Source of the DNA: Ooceraea biroi
Taxonomy: Eukaryota; Arthropoda; Insecta; Hymenoptera; Formicidae
Assembly (NCBI RefSeq): GCF_003672135.1
Contig: NC_039507.1
Coordinates: 10,664,290-10,728,289 of the forward strand
DNA: 64,000 bases
Direction: 5' to 3'
Shown: positions 23,378 to 35,155 of the stretch, one piece after another
How positions within the stretch are numbered: position 1 is the first letter of the stretch
How the letters are laid out: every line of letters starts with the position of its first letter
The notes under the pieces: model-generated
What the model was told of the DNA's origin: nothing
Seen by the model: the letters and a program-made list of their open reading frames with translations, nothing else
Database searches by the model: none
Program-made: the position numbers and the translations under genes

Positions 23378-26300
23378 ATGGCTCGTGCGAGACGTGTCCT
23401 GGGAAGGATGAAGCTCCTTATTCTTTGTGTAAGCATCATCAGATACGAATGTGACGACGCTTCTGCCATTTGTTACATTGTATTTGCGCGTTCGCCTAAA
23501 CGCAACACCTAATCAATTACTTGGCTTTCATTTAAAGTGCTGTATATGTGTGTGTGAAAAGTATCGGATGGAGATCATTAATTTTTCTTTTGCGTAAGAT
23601 ATCTCCCTAATAACGATTATCATTCCAAATGATCAGCACGATTCCAAATTTCAATGAAAGAGTACAAAGGTATCACAGTCTTACACGCGCACGCGATGAT
23701 ACACAAGCGTGCTTTTACTCCGAGTAATTTTAATTACAAACATTTAAATGCGGTATCAGGTAATGGTCGACGGTTTGTTGGCGGAAGACCCGGGACAAGT
23801 ATTGTCGATTGCTCAATGGAAGGAGCAAGTTGTGGCTCCGGAGTTTCTGCTGGATGATCGCGAGGATATTTCGGGCAGCCGAAATTCCTTCTTCTACGAG
23901 GACAAACGCAGCTTTCGTCCTGAGGGAATCGGCGAGCAGACTAAACGAGTCACCGGCGCGGACGACGTTGACCTGCAGCAGCCGCGTCTCGCAACGAGAG
24001 TACGTTTGCATAATTTGCAACAATTCCTCTTCTTCGAATTTTTCTTAACGAGTTTAGTTGAATCTACAAAGACTCAACTAAAAAACGATGCTACCTAGCG
24101 ATAAGTTCTGGACGGATTGAATTGCAAATTCGTTATTTATACGACGAAGCTGAATGCTTGTCCTTAATGTAACGAGAGAACGCTTGACTGATAATTAACG
24201 TTTTTGCTTTGCTCAGGCTATTTGCAAATAAATAAAAATATGCTTGATGCTTGAAATTATCTCGCAAGCAAAAAGTTTCCAATGAATATTTAATTTTTCA
24301 TCTAATATTTCACTTTTTCGATTCACTTCATGAGTGATCTTCCGTTTCGTGAATTTATTAAACGCACGCGGTTGATGATTTCACCAAATTAATGATAAAA
24401 CGTGAAAGTTTGTTCACAGCGCAGATTTTATAGATAAACGTCATGCCGATTTATCATATAATGATAATAACTATTGCAAATAATGACATTTTACGTATTA
24501 AAGTGAAAATTGCGTTATTATTTGGAACAGTAGCAGAATACAATGTGCACATGAATTCATTATGTCAAATTTGAGTTTTATAAAGAGTACGCGACAGAAT
24601 CCGTTTCTCGCATTATCCTGCATTTATTTTACGAGTTTCATAAATCAACATGTTTTAGCGGTAACGTTAAAACACTTACCAGCCGCGAAAAGCATTGCGT
24701 CCGAGATATACATTGCGTGTTCCATAAAATGTAGCTCGCCGAAAGGTCGAAATAAAGCTCGTTAAGAAAGTTTATCGAACAAGCCACGCGCGGTAAATCC
24801 GATGTAGCATCACTCTACGCGCGGAGGATCTCGTTTTAATTAATTAATGAATTAATTAATTAATTCCATTACAAAGTGCTGTTATCTTGATTTTTTCGAA
24901 TAGCGACCTGCCATGTAGGTTTGCGATATAAACAATAATATCCGCGTCTCCGCACACTATGGCGGATAATTTAATTTCACTCAACACGTTTACGTATATC
25001 TTACACGTGCAATTTTCATAAATTGACGTACGTGTGGTATGAAGTAACGCAATAAAAATCCTTTAATGAGGATGTTCCTTTGCAGTCTTTGCAATGCACC
25101 TGCGAGACGCAGTACGAAATAAGAGATCTGGGCGAGGGACATTATCCAAGATATCTAACTGCATCGCGTTGCAAACCGAAAGCCTGCCAGAGCAAGTTCA
25201 ATTCCTGTCGACTGCTGTATTACATGGTAAGATCGCGTGGCAATCGATAATCCGTGGTGTGAAGTAGTGGATTGCCAGTAAGCGCATACGTCGCCTAAGC
25301 GGTTGTCGAGCATTGTACAAATACACACAACTTTAATTAACGTCGACCACGTAAACTCCTGCCTTTATTGATCACTGAACTTCTACCTTTGCAAGTAGAC
25401 AGTGTCACAATAATAAATTGTGCCACGCGATGATATAATTGTCGAATTTGCACTCGAGCGGTTGTATTCAACACGTTATAATCTTGATTATATGTACAAT
25501 GTTAGCTCTGTACTAACAAGTTGTACTTGTTATACGCGTGTGAATCTTACTTCATTTCTCGTCGACAACTAACAATAAATATCAAAACATCATGTTTCTC
25601 TGTTTGATTAAAGTTCATTTGGATTGTTTGCTTCATTGTGACTCTGTTTGTCTCTTTAGCATAAACTTGAATGTTGTTTTACGATTAAAAAATTATATAT
25701 ATGTAAGTTATTATTACTTATGTGTAACTATTGTTTTAAAAAAGGAAATATTAAAATATGAAAAAATAACAAAAAATATTGTGTCAAAAAATATTTTTAG
25801 TTTCGCAAAACTCAGGGAAAATGTAATTTGTAACAGCGTGAATACGTAAAAAAACAAATAAAACACAATATTATTTTTCGAACGTGCTGTTTTTTGTCCT
25901 TTAGGAATCGGAAAATATTAAACAGGGATGTTCCAACGCATAAAAACAAAGTTTGAGGATCATTTATTTGCAACAATATTACATGTTTGTAATTATATTA
26001 TTTGTGAGAAATTAATGTTGTGGAAACTAATGATATCAAAAATTAATTAGTCTGTGCGCTGTTGATGTCCTTGTTACATCTGTTACATCGTGATAAGAAT
26101 TGACCTGCCGACCAATCTAAATTAATCATATTCATTTATATGTATGATTACTTATCTGAAAACTATTACGAAGCACGGATGCAGTGAATTACAAATCAAT
26201 CTGATCAATTGCGCTCAAGAACATGATTAAATATTATCAAAGTGCATGGATATATAAACCATCTCACACTCTAAACTGTCATCAATTGTTCTTCAGATGT

Positions 26301-26541
26301 GAATCTTGAAACTAAAATGCACTATATGTTTAATAAAGCAAAAATTAAACGATAACAATTATCGTATTGTTTCTACACACAGGTTCACATATTGAGCCAA
26401 CGCGATCTGAATGGGTTAAGCGAAGACCGTTTCTCGGACGATAGCGCACTTCCGGAAACCCCACTTCCGGAAGCTCTTCGTCATAAGTGGCAACTGAAAC
26501 CAATGAAGATCCCAGTTGCATGTGTGCCGGCAACACGATAA
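23378..26541 (+). CDS. ptth: Prothoracicotropic hormone (PTTH/Trunk family), C-terminus apparently truncated
   Basis: Secreted cystine-knot-like hormone of the PTTH/Trunk family. PTTH acts on the Torso receptor of the prothoracic gland to drive ecdysone synthesis. Four phase-0 exons, 23378-23428, 23760-23999, 25086-25226 and 26383-26541, give 196 aa. The signal peptide is best from the second Met (MKLLILCVMVDGLLA). Dibasic KR sites fall at residues 66-67 and 79-80. The mature part has CTCE, EIRDLGEGHYPRYL, then cysteines at 126, 131 and 138, an acidic linker, LPEALRHKW and IPVAC. Silkworm PTTH has seven cysteines and ends with a C-x-C pair; here only six are present and the frame closes five residues after Cys191 (CVPATR). 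Bases 26525 onward in another frame resume C-R-Q-H-D..., so a 2-bp loss is suspected. Trunk is the alternative identity. Confidence 0.85.
24000..25085 (+). other. PTTH intron 2
   Basis: 1.1 kb AT-rich intron with the homeodomain-core tract noted separately. No other feature seen. Confidence 0.6.
24837..24865. repeat. TAAT/ATTA tract in PTTH intron 2
   Basis: A run of TAATTAAT repeats gives about seven overlapping homeodomain core sites (TAAT/ATTA). It could be a simple repeat or an enhancer element. Confidence 0.5.
25227..26382 (+). other. PTTH intron 3
   Basis: 1.2 kb AT-rich intron. An 85-codon ORF at 25592-25849 is low-complexity and unsupported. Confidence 0.6.
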
Positions 26542-26636
26542 AACAATAATATACAACCATGACAGACATGTTAGAGAAGGCAGAAGTCAGCGAGCGAGAT
26601 TCGTCGATTGCGTTAAAGATCGATAATTATTTCACG

Positions 26637-26642
26637 AATAAA
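26637..26642 (+). terminator. Poly(A) signal AATAAA of the PTTH-like gene
   Basis: AATAAA about 95 nt after the stop codon; another AATAAA follows near 26713. The suspected alternative reading frame would also close before this signal. Confidence 0.45.
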
Positions 26643-26719
26643 TGCGTGCATGTTGAATGTTAAGCTTTCGCTTGCGATATATACGGCAAAATATAAAATG
26701 TAAACTCGATGAATAAATG

Positions 26720-29700
26720 AAATTAAAATTGAAATTGAAATTATAAAACGTCTCATTAATCCGTGAAAAAAAGAATTGTTTTGCCAAAGTAGCAGCAAAT
26801 TTGCATTCCTTCAAGTCGTTTAAATTTAATTAAACGAAGAGGAAGAAGAAGTACTAGTTCAATAGAAATACTAGTATCAATCTACAAAGAAGATTTGACC
26901 TTTCCAATCCTTGGCATTTTTCAGTGAATATCAGTTTACAAAAACGACTCACAATTTTCACGTTTCGTGTATATCACATGCATATATGCAATGTTAACCT
27001 GACGCGCAACAAGGTTTCGTTCAGCATATAAAATAATTTTAAAAATCGATAGCTAGACGTGCCTCGTGTCGAAGAGAATAATGAAACCTTGGCGTGTTTC
27101 CGGTCGTTTTATGGGTTACCGAAGCAATCAACGTCGTGAATAAAGCTGAGCGCAATGAAATCCACGACGCAGCTTCCATTCCGAGAGCACAATTAATCGT
27201 ACTGTAAAATACCTGATTAAAAAGGGGGCACAGGCGTGCCTTAACGACAGCATCATTCGGTTTAATTTTCAGCTGTACCTGCTTTTACTGTACGTTCTTT
27301 TAAAATAACGCTCCGCAATTTTGATATCCCGTATTTACACAGAGTGGGGTTAATTCCATTGTAAGATCATTTGCGACTTTACGGATTTTGTCAAATCGAT
27401 ATACCACCATTTCTCAAACAGATTATTTTTCTTTACGTAAATATTCAAATGCTAAGAACAAAACTATCAGCGAGAGATTGTTGTCACCACTGACATTGAA
27501 ATAAAATATGCACCTCAATATGTAGGACAATTTCAATTTCATCAATCGTAACTAAAAGTACTTTGCTCTCTTCAACATATAACTATCAACATAACATATT
27601 TATCTTGTAAAGTATTATATGATAAAGTTAAAGTCGAAACTAATTTTGAGTGTGATTTGTTAATGGACCCAGAAGGTCAAAACGGAAAATACACGTAATG
27701 TATTATTTATTAATTTATATTATATATTTATCTATATTATTTATTAATCTACATTATATTATATAAAATAATGGACAGATGATGGATATCTACATATTGA
27801 AACTATTTTATGCAAAACGTGCGTCATCGTTTTATAGATGCGACCTTCACGCACAGTTTACCCATCGATGCACTTAATTTTTTCGCGATATATCACGGAG
27901 CCTTTAACAAAATTTAAAATAAAATAGATAAAATATCTTTTCTCGTTCAAAATTGTTGTTTATTCTCTTCCTTCTAAAATACTACATTTTGTTAGCTAGG
28001 AACGTCCAAACATGGATCCAAGATGGATCTAGTCTAGTAGTTTTGGAAGTTGCTCTGCATTACATGCTTATAACCTCCATAAGAAATACAAGCTATATCC
28101 ATAAAACCGACATGCTGCCGAGTCTGTAGGTGTCCACGCCGTTACTTATCGAGCTTTAGCTCATGTACATGAAAAACTAATACCGCTATTCGAACAGATC
28201 TGTTGCGGAGGAGTCTTGAAAATCAGCAGGTTCAAACGTGCTTCTAATCTCATTACGTATATGTATGTACATCATTTTATTACACGTTAAAATGTCTTAG
28301 AACTGAGATAGTACCTTCGAGAGAAAATCTTTGACGGACTAACGTTTGACATAAAAATATCAATTATTAATTAAATACCAATTTTAATAGAGTTTTATTT
28401 TATGTTAGAAACTTGAAATTTTCATAATAAAGAAATGATTCAAAAAGTAATAATTGAAAATTGTTAAATTATAAATTATTTAATGTTTAATTGTATAACT
28501 GTTATATGTTTAATTGTAAATTAAAAATAATAAAGCAGCTATAGATTAAACGAAAGATAGTAGCTAAACCAAAACTTGATCGATAAAATAGAGAATAATT
28601 TTAATTGCTTTTACTTGTTGCACGTTGACAAACGTTGCATTCGAATGTTTTTCATTTAAAAAACTACCTCGGTGAATCGTAGATGCAAACCATTTCAGCG
28701 AATTCGTGCGACGCATTTCAACGTGAAATAATTTTTCGTTGCACGAGAGTGCACAAGAATGAAAAAATAAAATACTAAAATGTACATGAATGATCCGCTT
28801 ATCGCATACGAGCGGAGCCATCTTTTACGATATCGCTCGTGGAACGCAATTTTTCAAATTTTATAGGAAATATATTCCGGCCGAATGCCATGGTGTATCG
28901 TCACATCGTATAAATTACGCGTGCATTCGTCGGTCGATCGAGCATGGTTAAAACCCTGCTTCGAGAGCGTTAACGGTTTCCAGGAGCAAACACTCGAACG
29001 CTGTTTGCCCTCTTGCCTCGACAATATTGGCTACCCGTCACCATCGTTCGACATTGATGCCTGCATTCATCTTTAGTCTGCAGCATACTCTCTAACTACA
29101 CGCAATTATACATATAAAAAGGAAAAATGTGCATTGTCAAAAATCCATTTGCAGATGAAAATTACATTCCGTTTTCCCAGTTGCGCAAATCTGCCCCGCA
29201 GAACCATATGGCTAAATTCTCTGACATCAAAATGCGCTAATACGCTCGAAATAGCTGTGCCCCGCTCGCGTGGGTCTGCAAATCCGCCTAAATGAATGCA
29301 TACGTAAATTTTATTGCCACGATTGACGAATGATACGCGAATTAAGAGTATCCTAGCGACTGCCACAGCTGCGAAAACTACGACGGCGACGTTCTTAAGA
29401 GACTCAAGTTATACATTTACATATTAATTATGTAAATGGCCATAAATGGAAAAAAGAAAAGATGAAAAGAATTGTGGATGCCATTTCTAGAAGAACGTCT
29501 CATCTCAGAACAGGCTTCGCGTGTCAAATTTAATATCATTGAGGGAACTAAATTTTTCTGAGAGTTTTATTTCTGGCACTTGGTCTGTCTTTACGTGGAG
29601 CCTCTAAACGATCGCGCGTAGCCGTGGTTGACCACCTCTGTTGTTTTTTCCGACCCTTTTCTGCGCGCGCGCACGCACCCCCGGTGTCATCACTTCGGGT

Positions 29701-30503
29701 GACATTTCGGCCCTCGAGCGCGGATATAGCCACTCGAGCCACTGTTTGCGCTCCAGCTGATCTTTCATTTACCTTCCAGGTGGGCGTATTGCCGGCGGCT
29801 TAGCCATACTTCGCTTCCACTATCTGCTATGTCCTAGATAAAAGTGATGCTAACGTGCATCGCGACCGGTGGATCGAATCGCGCCACCACAGTTGATAAT
29901 TAATGCTTCAAGCATACTGGCCAAATATTAGGTCATTGTCTAAATAATTCAGGTCGCGCCTACATGGTAATAAATCAAATGAAGCAAATACTTATGACGG
30001 TGCAACATAGTATGTTCTACATTAATTTTATAGCAGCAGATAAGCAATCTTTAAAATAAAAAGCAAAATTCTCCAAAACGTTACATTGAGTTGTAATTCA
30101 TTTAGATACGATCCGGATTATTCAGTTTAATGATTTAATAGGATATTATAAAATTAGAATTGTAAAATCAATGTAGTGAATAATAAGCAACGCAATCATT
30201 TCGATTATTAAAGTGTAGATGTGTATTGTCTTCAGAATCAAAGCACAATATTAAAGCTGTATTTGGAAAACTGTGCACTGTTTTCGCAAAATTAATGAAA
30301 ATTTACAGAGCAACGAATGCATTACGAAATAAATACGAGTTTTAAAGAGGGAAAAATGACGATGCAGTAATTTGTAAATGATAAAAATTTCCGACGAAGA
30401 AAATTTAACTTGATACGTAATATTTTGCATATTGTATAAAAAATTTTATTACGTATTAATAAAATTTATACGTTGTTCCCCTCACACTTTTCAACTTCGA
30501 CAA
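26720..30503. other. Gene-poor interval downstream of PTTH
   Basis: AT-rich DNA with a relatively GC- and CpG-rich island at about 29580-29830. The short ORFs at 28564-28821 (-), 28885-29076 (+) and 29106-29366 (-) have no signal, family match or splice continuity. The 28885 ORF is cysteine-rich in its second half and follows an acceptor-like sequence, but I would not call it a gene. Confidence 0.4.
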
Positions 30504-30614
30504 ACACTTGATAAGATTGTATATCAAAAAGAGGACAACAACTCGATAAAATGCGTGAATATCCTGTACGACGCTCAATTGCTCGATAAACACTTGATAA
30601 GATTGTATATCAAG
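30504..30614. repeat. Direct repeat around AAACACTTGATAAGATTG
   Basis: A near-identical 27-bp segment occurs at about 30504-30530 and 30588-30614, 84 bp apart, with weaker similarity between. It looks like a local tandem duplication; no function is apparent. Confidence 0.6.
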
Positions 30615-30737
30615 AAAGGATAATCCGGTATTAAAGTATAAACCATCCTACTACAACATTGTACATTTTGATCGATACAGGCCTATTCCGTGTTCCGCAT
30701 GTATCATTATGAATCTTAAAGACCTTAAATTTTCAAT

Positions 30738-31025
30738 ATGATTTATGAGATGCCAAAATTAGTTTTATGTTTGCTTTTTTATACTGAAACGTCCCCTGAA
30801 TCTTCCACGGTATTAGGCGTTCGTGCATCGAACAACGTCAGTCACCGAAAATCATTCACAGTGACGTCGTCTACCACGGATACAGACGTGAATATCCGGC
30901 CAAAGGAGTTCGCCAACCTCCTGATGGCTACATTGTCTAAGGTTGAGAAGGAAAAGTGTCGTTCGTATAATAGCTCCTACGTGGCACATCGGAAGTGCTT
31001 TGAGTTAAGCACCAACTCGCAGTAA
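30738..31025 (+). CDS. Candidate small secreted protein or terminal exon, unrecognised
   Basis: A 95-codon ORF with coding-like composition unlike its AT-rich surroundings. It opens MIYEMPKLVLCLLFYTETSP, which could be a signal peptide. The rest is Ser/Thr-rich, then a helical segment (EFANLLMATLSKVEKEKC) and two cysteines (EKC, HRKC) near the C-terminus. It resembles a small secreted peptide precursor or the last exon of a spliced gene. The stop lies in a donor-like GTAACT, so splicing onward is possible. No promoter or family match was found. Confidence 0.3.
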   Translation: MIYEMPKLVLCLLFYTETSPESSTVLGVRASNNVSHRKSFTVTSSTTDTDVNIRPKEFANLLMATLSKVEKEKCRSYNSSYVAHRKCFELSTNSQ

Positions 31026-32639
31026 CTTCATCCCATGAGCGCTATCATCCGACTGAGTATTTTTTTTGCCTTTCATCGTCATCACCTTCTTTTGCCTCTA
31101 CCCCACCGGCGGGGTTGCTCGTATCACGCTCGGGATACGTGTCCCTACAAGGAGCAATTAAATTTTTACTCTTCTCTTGCGCGACATCCGCCACTAACTC
31201 GCCAACACTTGTGGAAAATTAGCAAAACTCTAGGTAAGATAAAGTAATCTTAATTCCAACTTTCTCATTCACGTTGAATAATTTTCTCAGTCAGATAACA
31301 AATTTTACCTTATCTGCAGGAGGAGAAAAGATATGAAAAAATATTAAAAATAATTACTCAGTTATTTCTTTAATACAGGTAAGAAGGCTTAATATCTATT
31401 CCGTAAAACGATTGTAACTTTCTTTCGAAAAATAGCTTTTATCATATTTGTTCTCCTCTGCCGACAAATCTTATTCATGAGATGATTTTGTCCATTTTTA
31501 GCGATAGAACACACTTCCATTTATTGTACGTGTATAAAAATCATTGTTGCGTGAATACGGAACGTGGGTCATTCGCGCTTTGCAAACGTCAAGGTCGTTC
31601 CACACAATTTCAATTGCAGATAAATTGCATAACGTGGGTGTCGTGAATCCTATTTTCTCGAGGGCATTCTCGGATTTCGAAAATGAGGTTTCATACGCAC
31701 AATAATTCCATTATGCAGCTCCGACAATTAATAACGAACGATGTTTATAGATGCACGATGATACATTATGAGGTCGAACAGCTCATAATATTCTAAGCTA
31801 CATTAACTAACAGTTTCCTGTTCAATTTTCGCACCCATCATTGAGCATTAAACGGCTCTCCGCATGCAGCGGAATGCTGTATTATATAGCATTTGTTAAA
31901 ATTTGAAAACTAAAGATAAAATTAAATTAAACGATATAAAATTAAAACAATACACGATATGCACTCTGAAAAGTAAAAGTATCGTAATAAAACGATCAAA
32001 TATTATTAGTTTTCGATATTCAAATTATTTCTTTGTCTAATTAAATTACAAACATATAAATAAAAAATAACAATTAAATTAAAATTTATTGTGCTTATCA
32101 TCGCACTTTCATCAGCTTAACCGGAAAGAGAGGGTATCGAGAAGCAGCTCGATGCGCGACTCTCAAACTACGCGCTTGCACCGGTCAGGTAATTAATGAA
32201 ATTACAATACATGTTGCGCGCTACGCTAATGACGAGACGAAGCATTATGTTGTCCGACGACGACGGTACGCGAACGCATGAACCCATCACCATCGGATAT
32301 TTCCGTGAAAAGACCATAGATTGAGACTGTTTCAATAAATTGTTTGAATCGTTGTTTTCTTGTACACGTGAGGCATGCATCACTAGAATGTTCGAAATTA
32401 ATCTTTTAATCTAGAAATTTCAATTATTCTTTTAAATTGTGATTTAAAATGAGAATTTTTTGTCAATTTCTAAGATGTGCGATGAGTAATGAATAAAGTG
32501 AATGGTTGGATCAACCGTTGTACTTCCAACTTAATGAAACAAAATCTACTCATCTTAACTTTACATGTAGAAAGGTAGATGCTGTCCTTATCTTAATTAA
32601 TGAACAGATTATACAATAGTATAATATAGGAATACAGCT
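31026..32639. other. Gene-poor interval
   Basis: No supported gene. A 70-codon ORF at 31035-31247 ends near a GTAAGA donor but shows no recognisable domain. Confidence 0.4.
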
Positions 32640-32985
32640 ATTATATTTAGAAATGATCTTGGACGCAAAACTAAAGTGGAAGGAACACGCCAAGAAGAAG
32701 AAAAAAAAAAGAACTTAACATCAAGTACAGGGAACTCTATACTGGCTCCTTATATACATATGTAACTCTGAACTGTTAGATACAGAATAAGATATTGATT
32801 TACATATACTTAAATTTGTCTGGGCGTATGGCATACAATTATGGGCATACTTAATTATTGCACAAAGAAAACATAGAAATATACATATACTTGATAATAA
32901 TGTGCACCGGCTCAAAACGATTAAATCTTATGAATTAGTTGAACAAGAGTATAATGAAGAACCACTGTATAACCACTAAGAAACT
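32640..32985 (+). mobile_element. Decayed non-LTR retrotransposon reverse transcriptase fragment (Jockey-like)
   Basis: With frameshifts and stops, plus-strand frames read the 3' end of a Jockey-type ORF2: (L)EMILDAKLKWKEHAKKKKK near the start, a KYRELY segment, then LKFVWAYGIQLWAY, matching the conserved block after the polymerase domain (P.W.YG.QLWG). RLKTIKSYELV lies near the end. Several in-frame stops show it is dead. No 5' part or target-site duplication was recognised, so the boundaries are approximate. Confidence 0.65.
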
Positions 32986-33271
32986 TTATTTATTAATAAC
33001 TTTTCTATACATGAGAGAAGACAATTTATTGGACAATCGGTTGTGATTATTGACAATTGATAGAAAAACAAAAAATTTCTAGGTTTTTATTATTATATTT
33101 CATCAAAGTCAGTTTCATTTTATCATATCAAATCTTGAAAAATAAATATTTTTGTTACAAGTATGTGCACGCGACAGTTTCGGAGTCTAATTTAGTTCTC
33201 TTTGCGCATGACACAAACGTCAAATGTCCAACTCGCTGCAATCGAGGCATCTGATGCTTTTATTACGGTTT

Positions 33272-33279
33272 TATCGATA
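33272..33279 (+). promoter_or_regulatory. DRE-like TATCGATA before the TP53I13-like ATG
   Basis: A perfect TATCGATA eight bases before the start codon at 33288, the same arrangement as in the PRMT6-like gene. Confidence 0.45.
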
Positions 33280-33287
33280 AAAATACA

Positions 33288-34922
33288 ATGATTCGATTGG
33301 CTTTTGTTTTCCTAGTTTGCGTTTTTGTGGCATCAAGTTTTGTGGACACATATCCGAACAATGGTAATGTACAAGACATTCTAGTAATCTAGGTTTCCAG
33401 TTGTGTATGCCTTTCTAACCTAAAATAAGCGATTTCAACATTTGCTTAATACTTTCTCACAATCTCCCTCTCAATATACACAAATAAAAATGAAAAAAAT
33501 GCTAAAATGCTTTTCATGTCTTTTGAAAAATTCATCTTTTAATAATTTATCCTTCAAATAATAAATTGTTTTTTCAGAAGAATTTAATTATTTTGCAGAT
33601 TACGATAGTTACGATGAGGAACAGTATGAAAATGTTGCGCGATTAGCAAACCGTTTATTCCGGTACAGGAAGGCAAACCGCAGAAATATTGAAGATATGA
33701 ATTGGACTGGACGCTGGATGCCTGACAGGCCAGGTGATCCAACACCACCGCCTAAGGTATGGCCAAAGAACGAGGAAAAATATGATGACAGATATGAATC
33801 AGTGACAGAATTCTCCCATGGAATGCATCATGGTTTCGTGCAGTCACAATGCGACGATGGCAAGGTATTATCTCTCTTGTCCCTGAGAAGACAAACAAAA
33901 TATAGCATGTGTTTTAATAACGATAACATTTCAGAGCAATTTAGACATCGATTGGGGGGATCATTCTCCATCAGAATATACGTGTTACGGTCATAAGATC
34001 ACGCCAAATAAGACTAAGGCATTGATTTACTGTAAATCTATCCCAAAAGCATACAAGGTAAAGATATTGTAATAATATTGTATATTATGACAAGTGATCC
34101 TAATTAGATTTTGATTAAAATATTTCTTTCAGGCCGCGCATAAATGCATGAAAGAGAGAATCGATTATAATGACAATGTTCCTCTCTAGTAAGTAAATAA
34201 CATTCCATTAGTACTTGTAAATGTGTTGTAACTGATTCCTAAAGATATTCATGCACGATTTGCAGCGGTCCACACAGACCGTTGTGGCCAGTTTACGGGG
34301 AATACAAATATTTACCCAAACAGAGATGGTTGCACAGCCTGGAGGTACTATCAAGCAACCTATTAGAATCTGTCATATCAATATATATTGTTTATATTAT
34401 TATCTTACTATTTATAGCATGGAGCAATTGTCATGCTGTACCATCCATGCGCAAATCCACTGGAGGTGAAACGTTTGCGGGATCTTGTTAACAGATGTCT
34501 TTGGCGACACGTTATCACGCGATATAGTTACCTGGATGAAGAACAAGTAAATACATAAACATTTCGATAATTCTTTAAACATAACTTACTAAAATTGTCT
34601 TCTCTTGAAATTTCCAATTCCCCATTTACAAATGTACTTATATTTCAATTTTAATTGAAATTTTCTTAAAAGTTTCGGCAAAAGCTAGGGACTACTTCTG
34701 ATATTCATTATTCTATTCTTACAGCCGTTGGCACTTTTATCTTGGGGCTGCAAGCTGACTATGTCTTACGTAGATATCAAGGTGGTAAAACACTTTATAC
34801 AGCTGCACGCTCTTCGTGGTCCGGAACAGATCGCCAAGGATGGTCAATTCGAAGACGGACTGCTGAGTCGATCGAGGATAGTGACAGATAAAGAGGATTC
34901 CGTACTTTGTCCTTACATGTAA
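33288..34922 (+). CDS. TP53I13: TP53I13-like secreted protein
   Basis: Homologue of tumor protein p53-inducible protein 13, a poorly characterised secretory-pathway protein. Seven exons, 33288-33363, 33599-33864, 33935-34057, 34133-34188, 34266-34344, 34418-34546 and 34725-34922, join with exact phases to give 308 aa. The signal peptide is MIRLAFVFLVCVFVASS. A charged, proline-rich N-terminal region precedes the conserved part: HSPSEYTCYGH, YGEYKYLPKQRWLHSLEHGA, VMLYHPCANPLEVKRLRDLV, then LALLSWGCKLTMSYVD and RGPEQ. Several cysteines in this part may pair. Vertebrate TP53I13 has a C-terminal transmembrane helix; none is seen here, so the insect protein may be secreted. The name rests on remembered motifs; the gene model itself is solid. 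Confidence 0.78.
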
Positions 34923-35149
34923 TAAGCGAATGTACATAATACAAATATGCAAATATGCTTGTGATACTCTCTGTACCCTTTAGATTCGTAGATGGATTAA
35001 CCATTTGTATTTTAGTTTTGTACATTTACGAGAAGTGTCTCTTATTATCTTTTTTATCATGTAAAAGTTTATTTATTTAAAATTATGAAATGTAAGTAAT
35101 TTTACTTCTTACGTATTATGTAATTTATATCTTCCGAAAGACGTAGTGC

Positions 35150-35155
35150 AATAAA
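35150..35155 (+). terminator. Poly(A) signal AATAAA of the TP53I13-like gene
   Basis: AATAAA about 230 nt after the stop codon, in AT-rich sequence. Confidence 0.45.
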
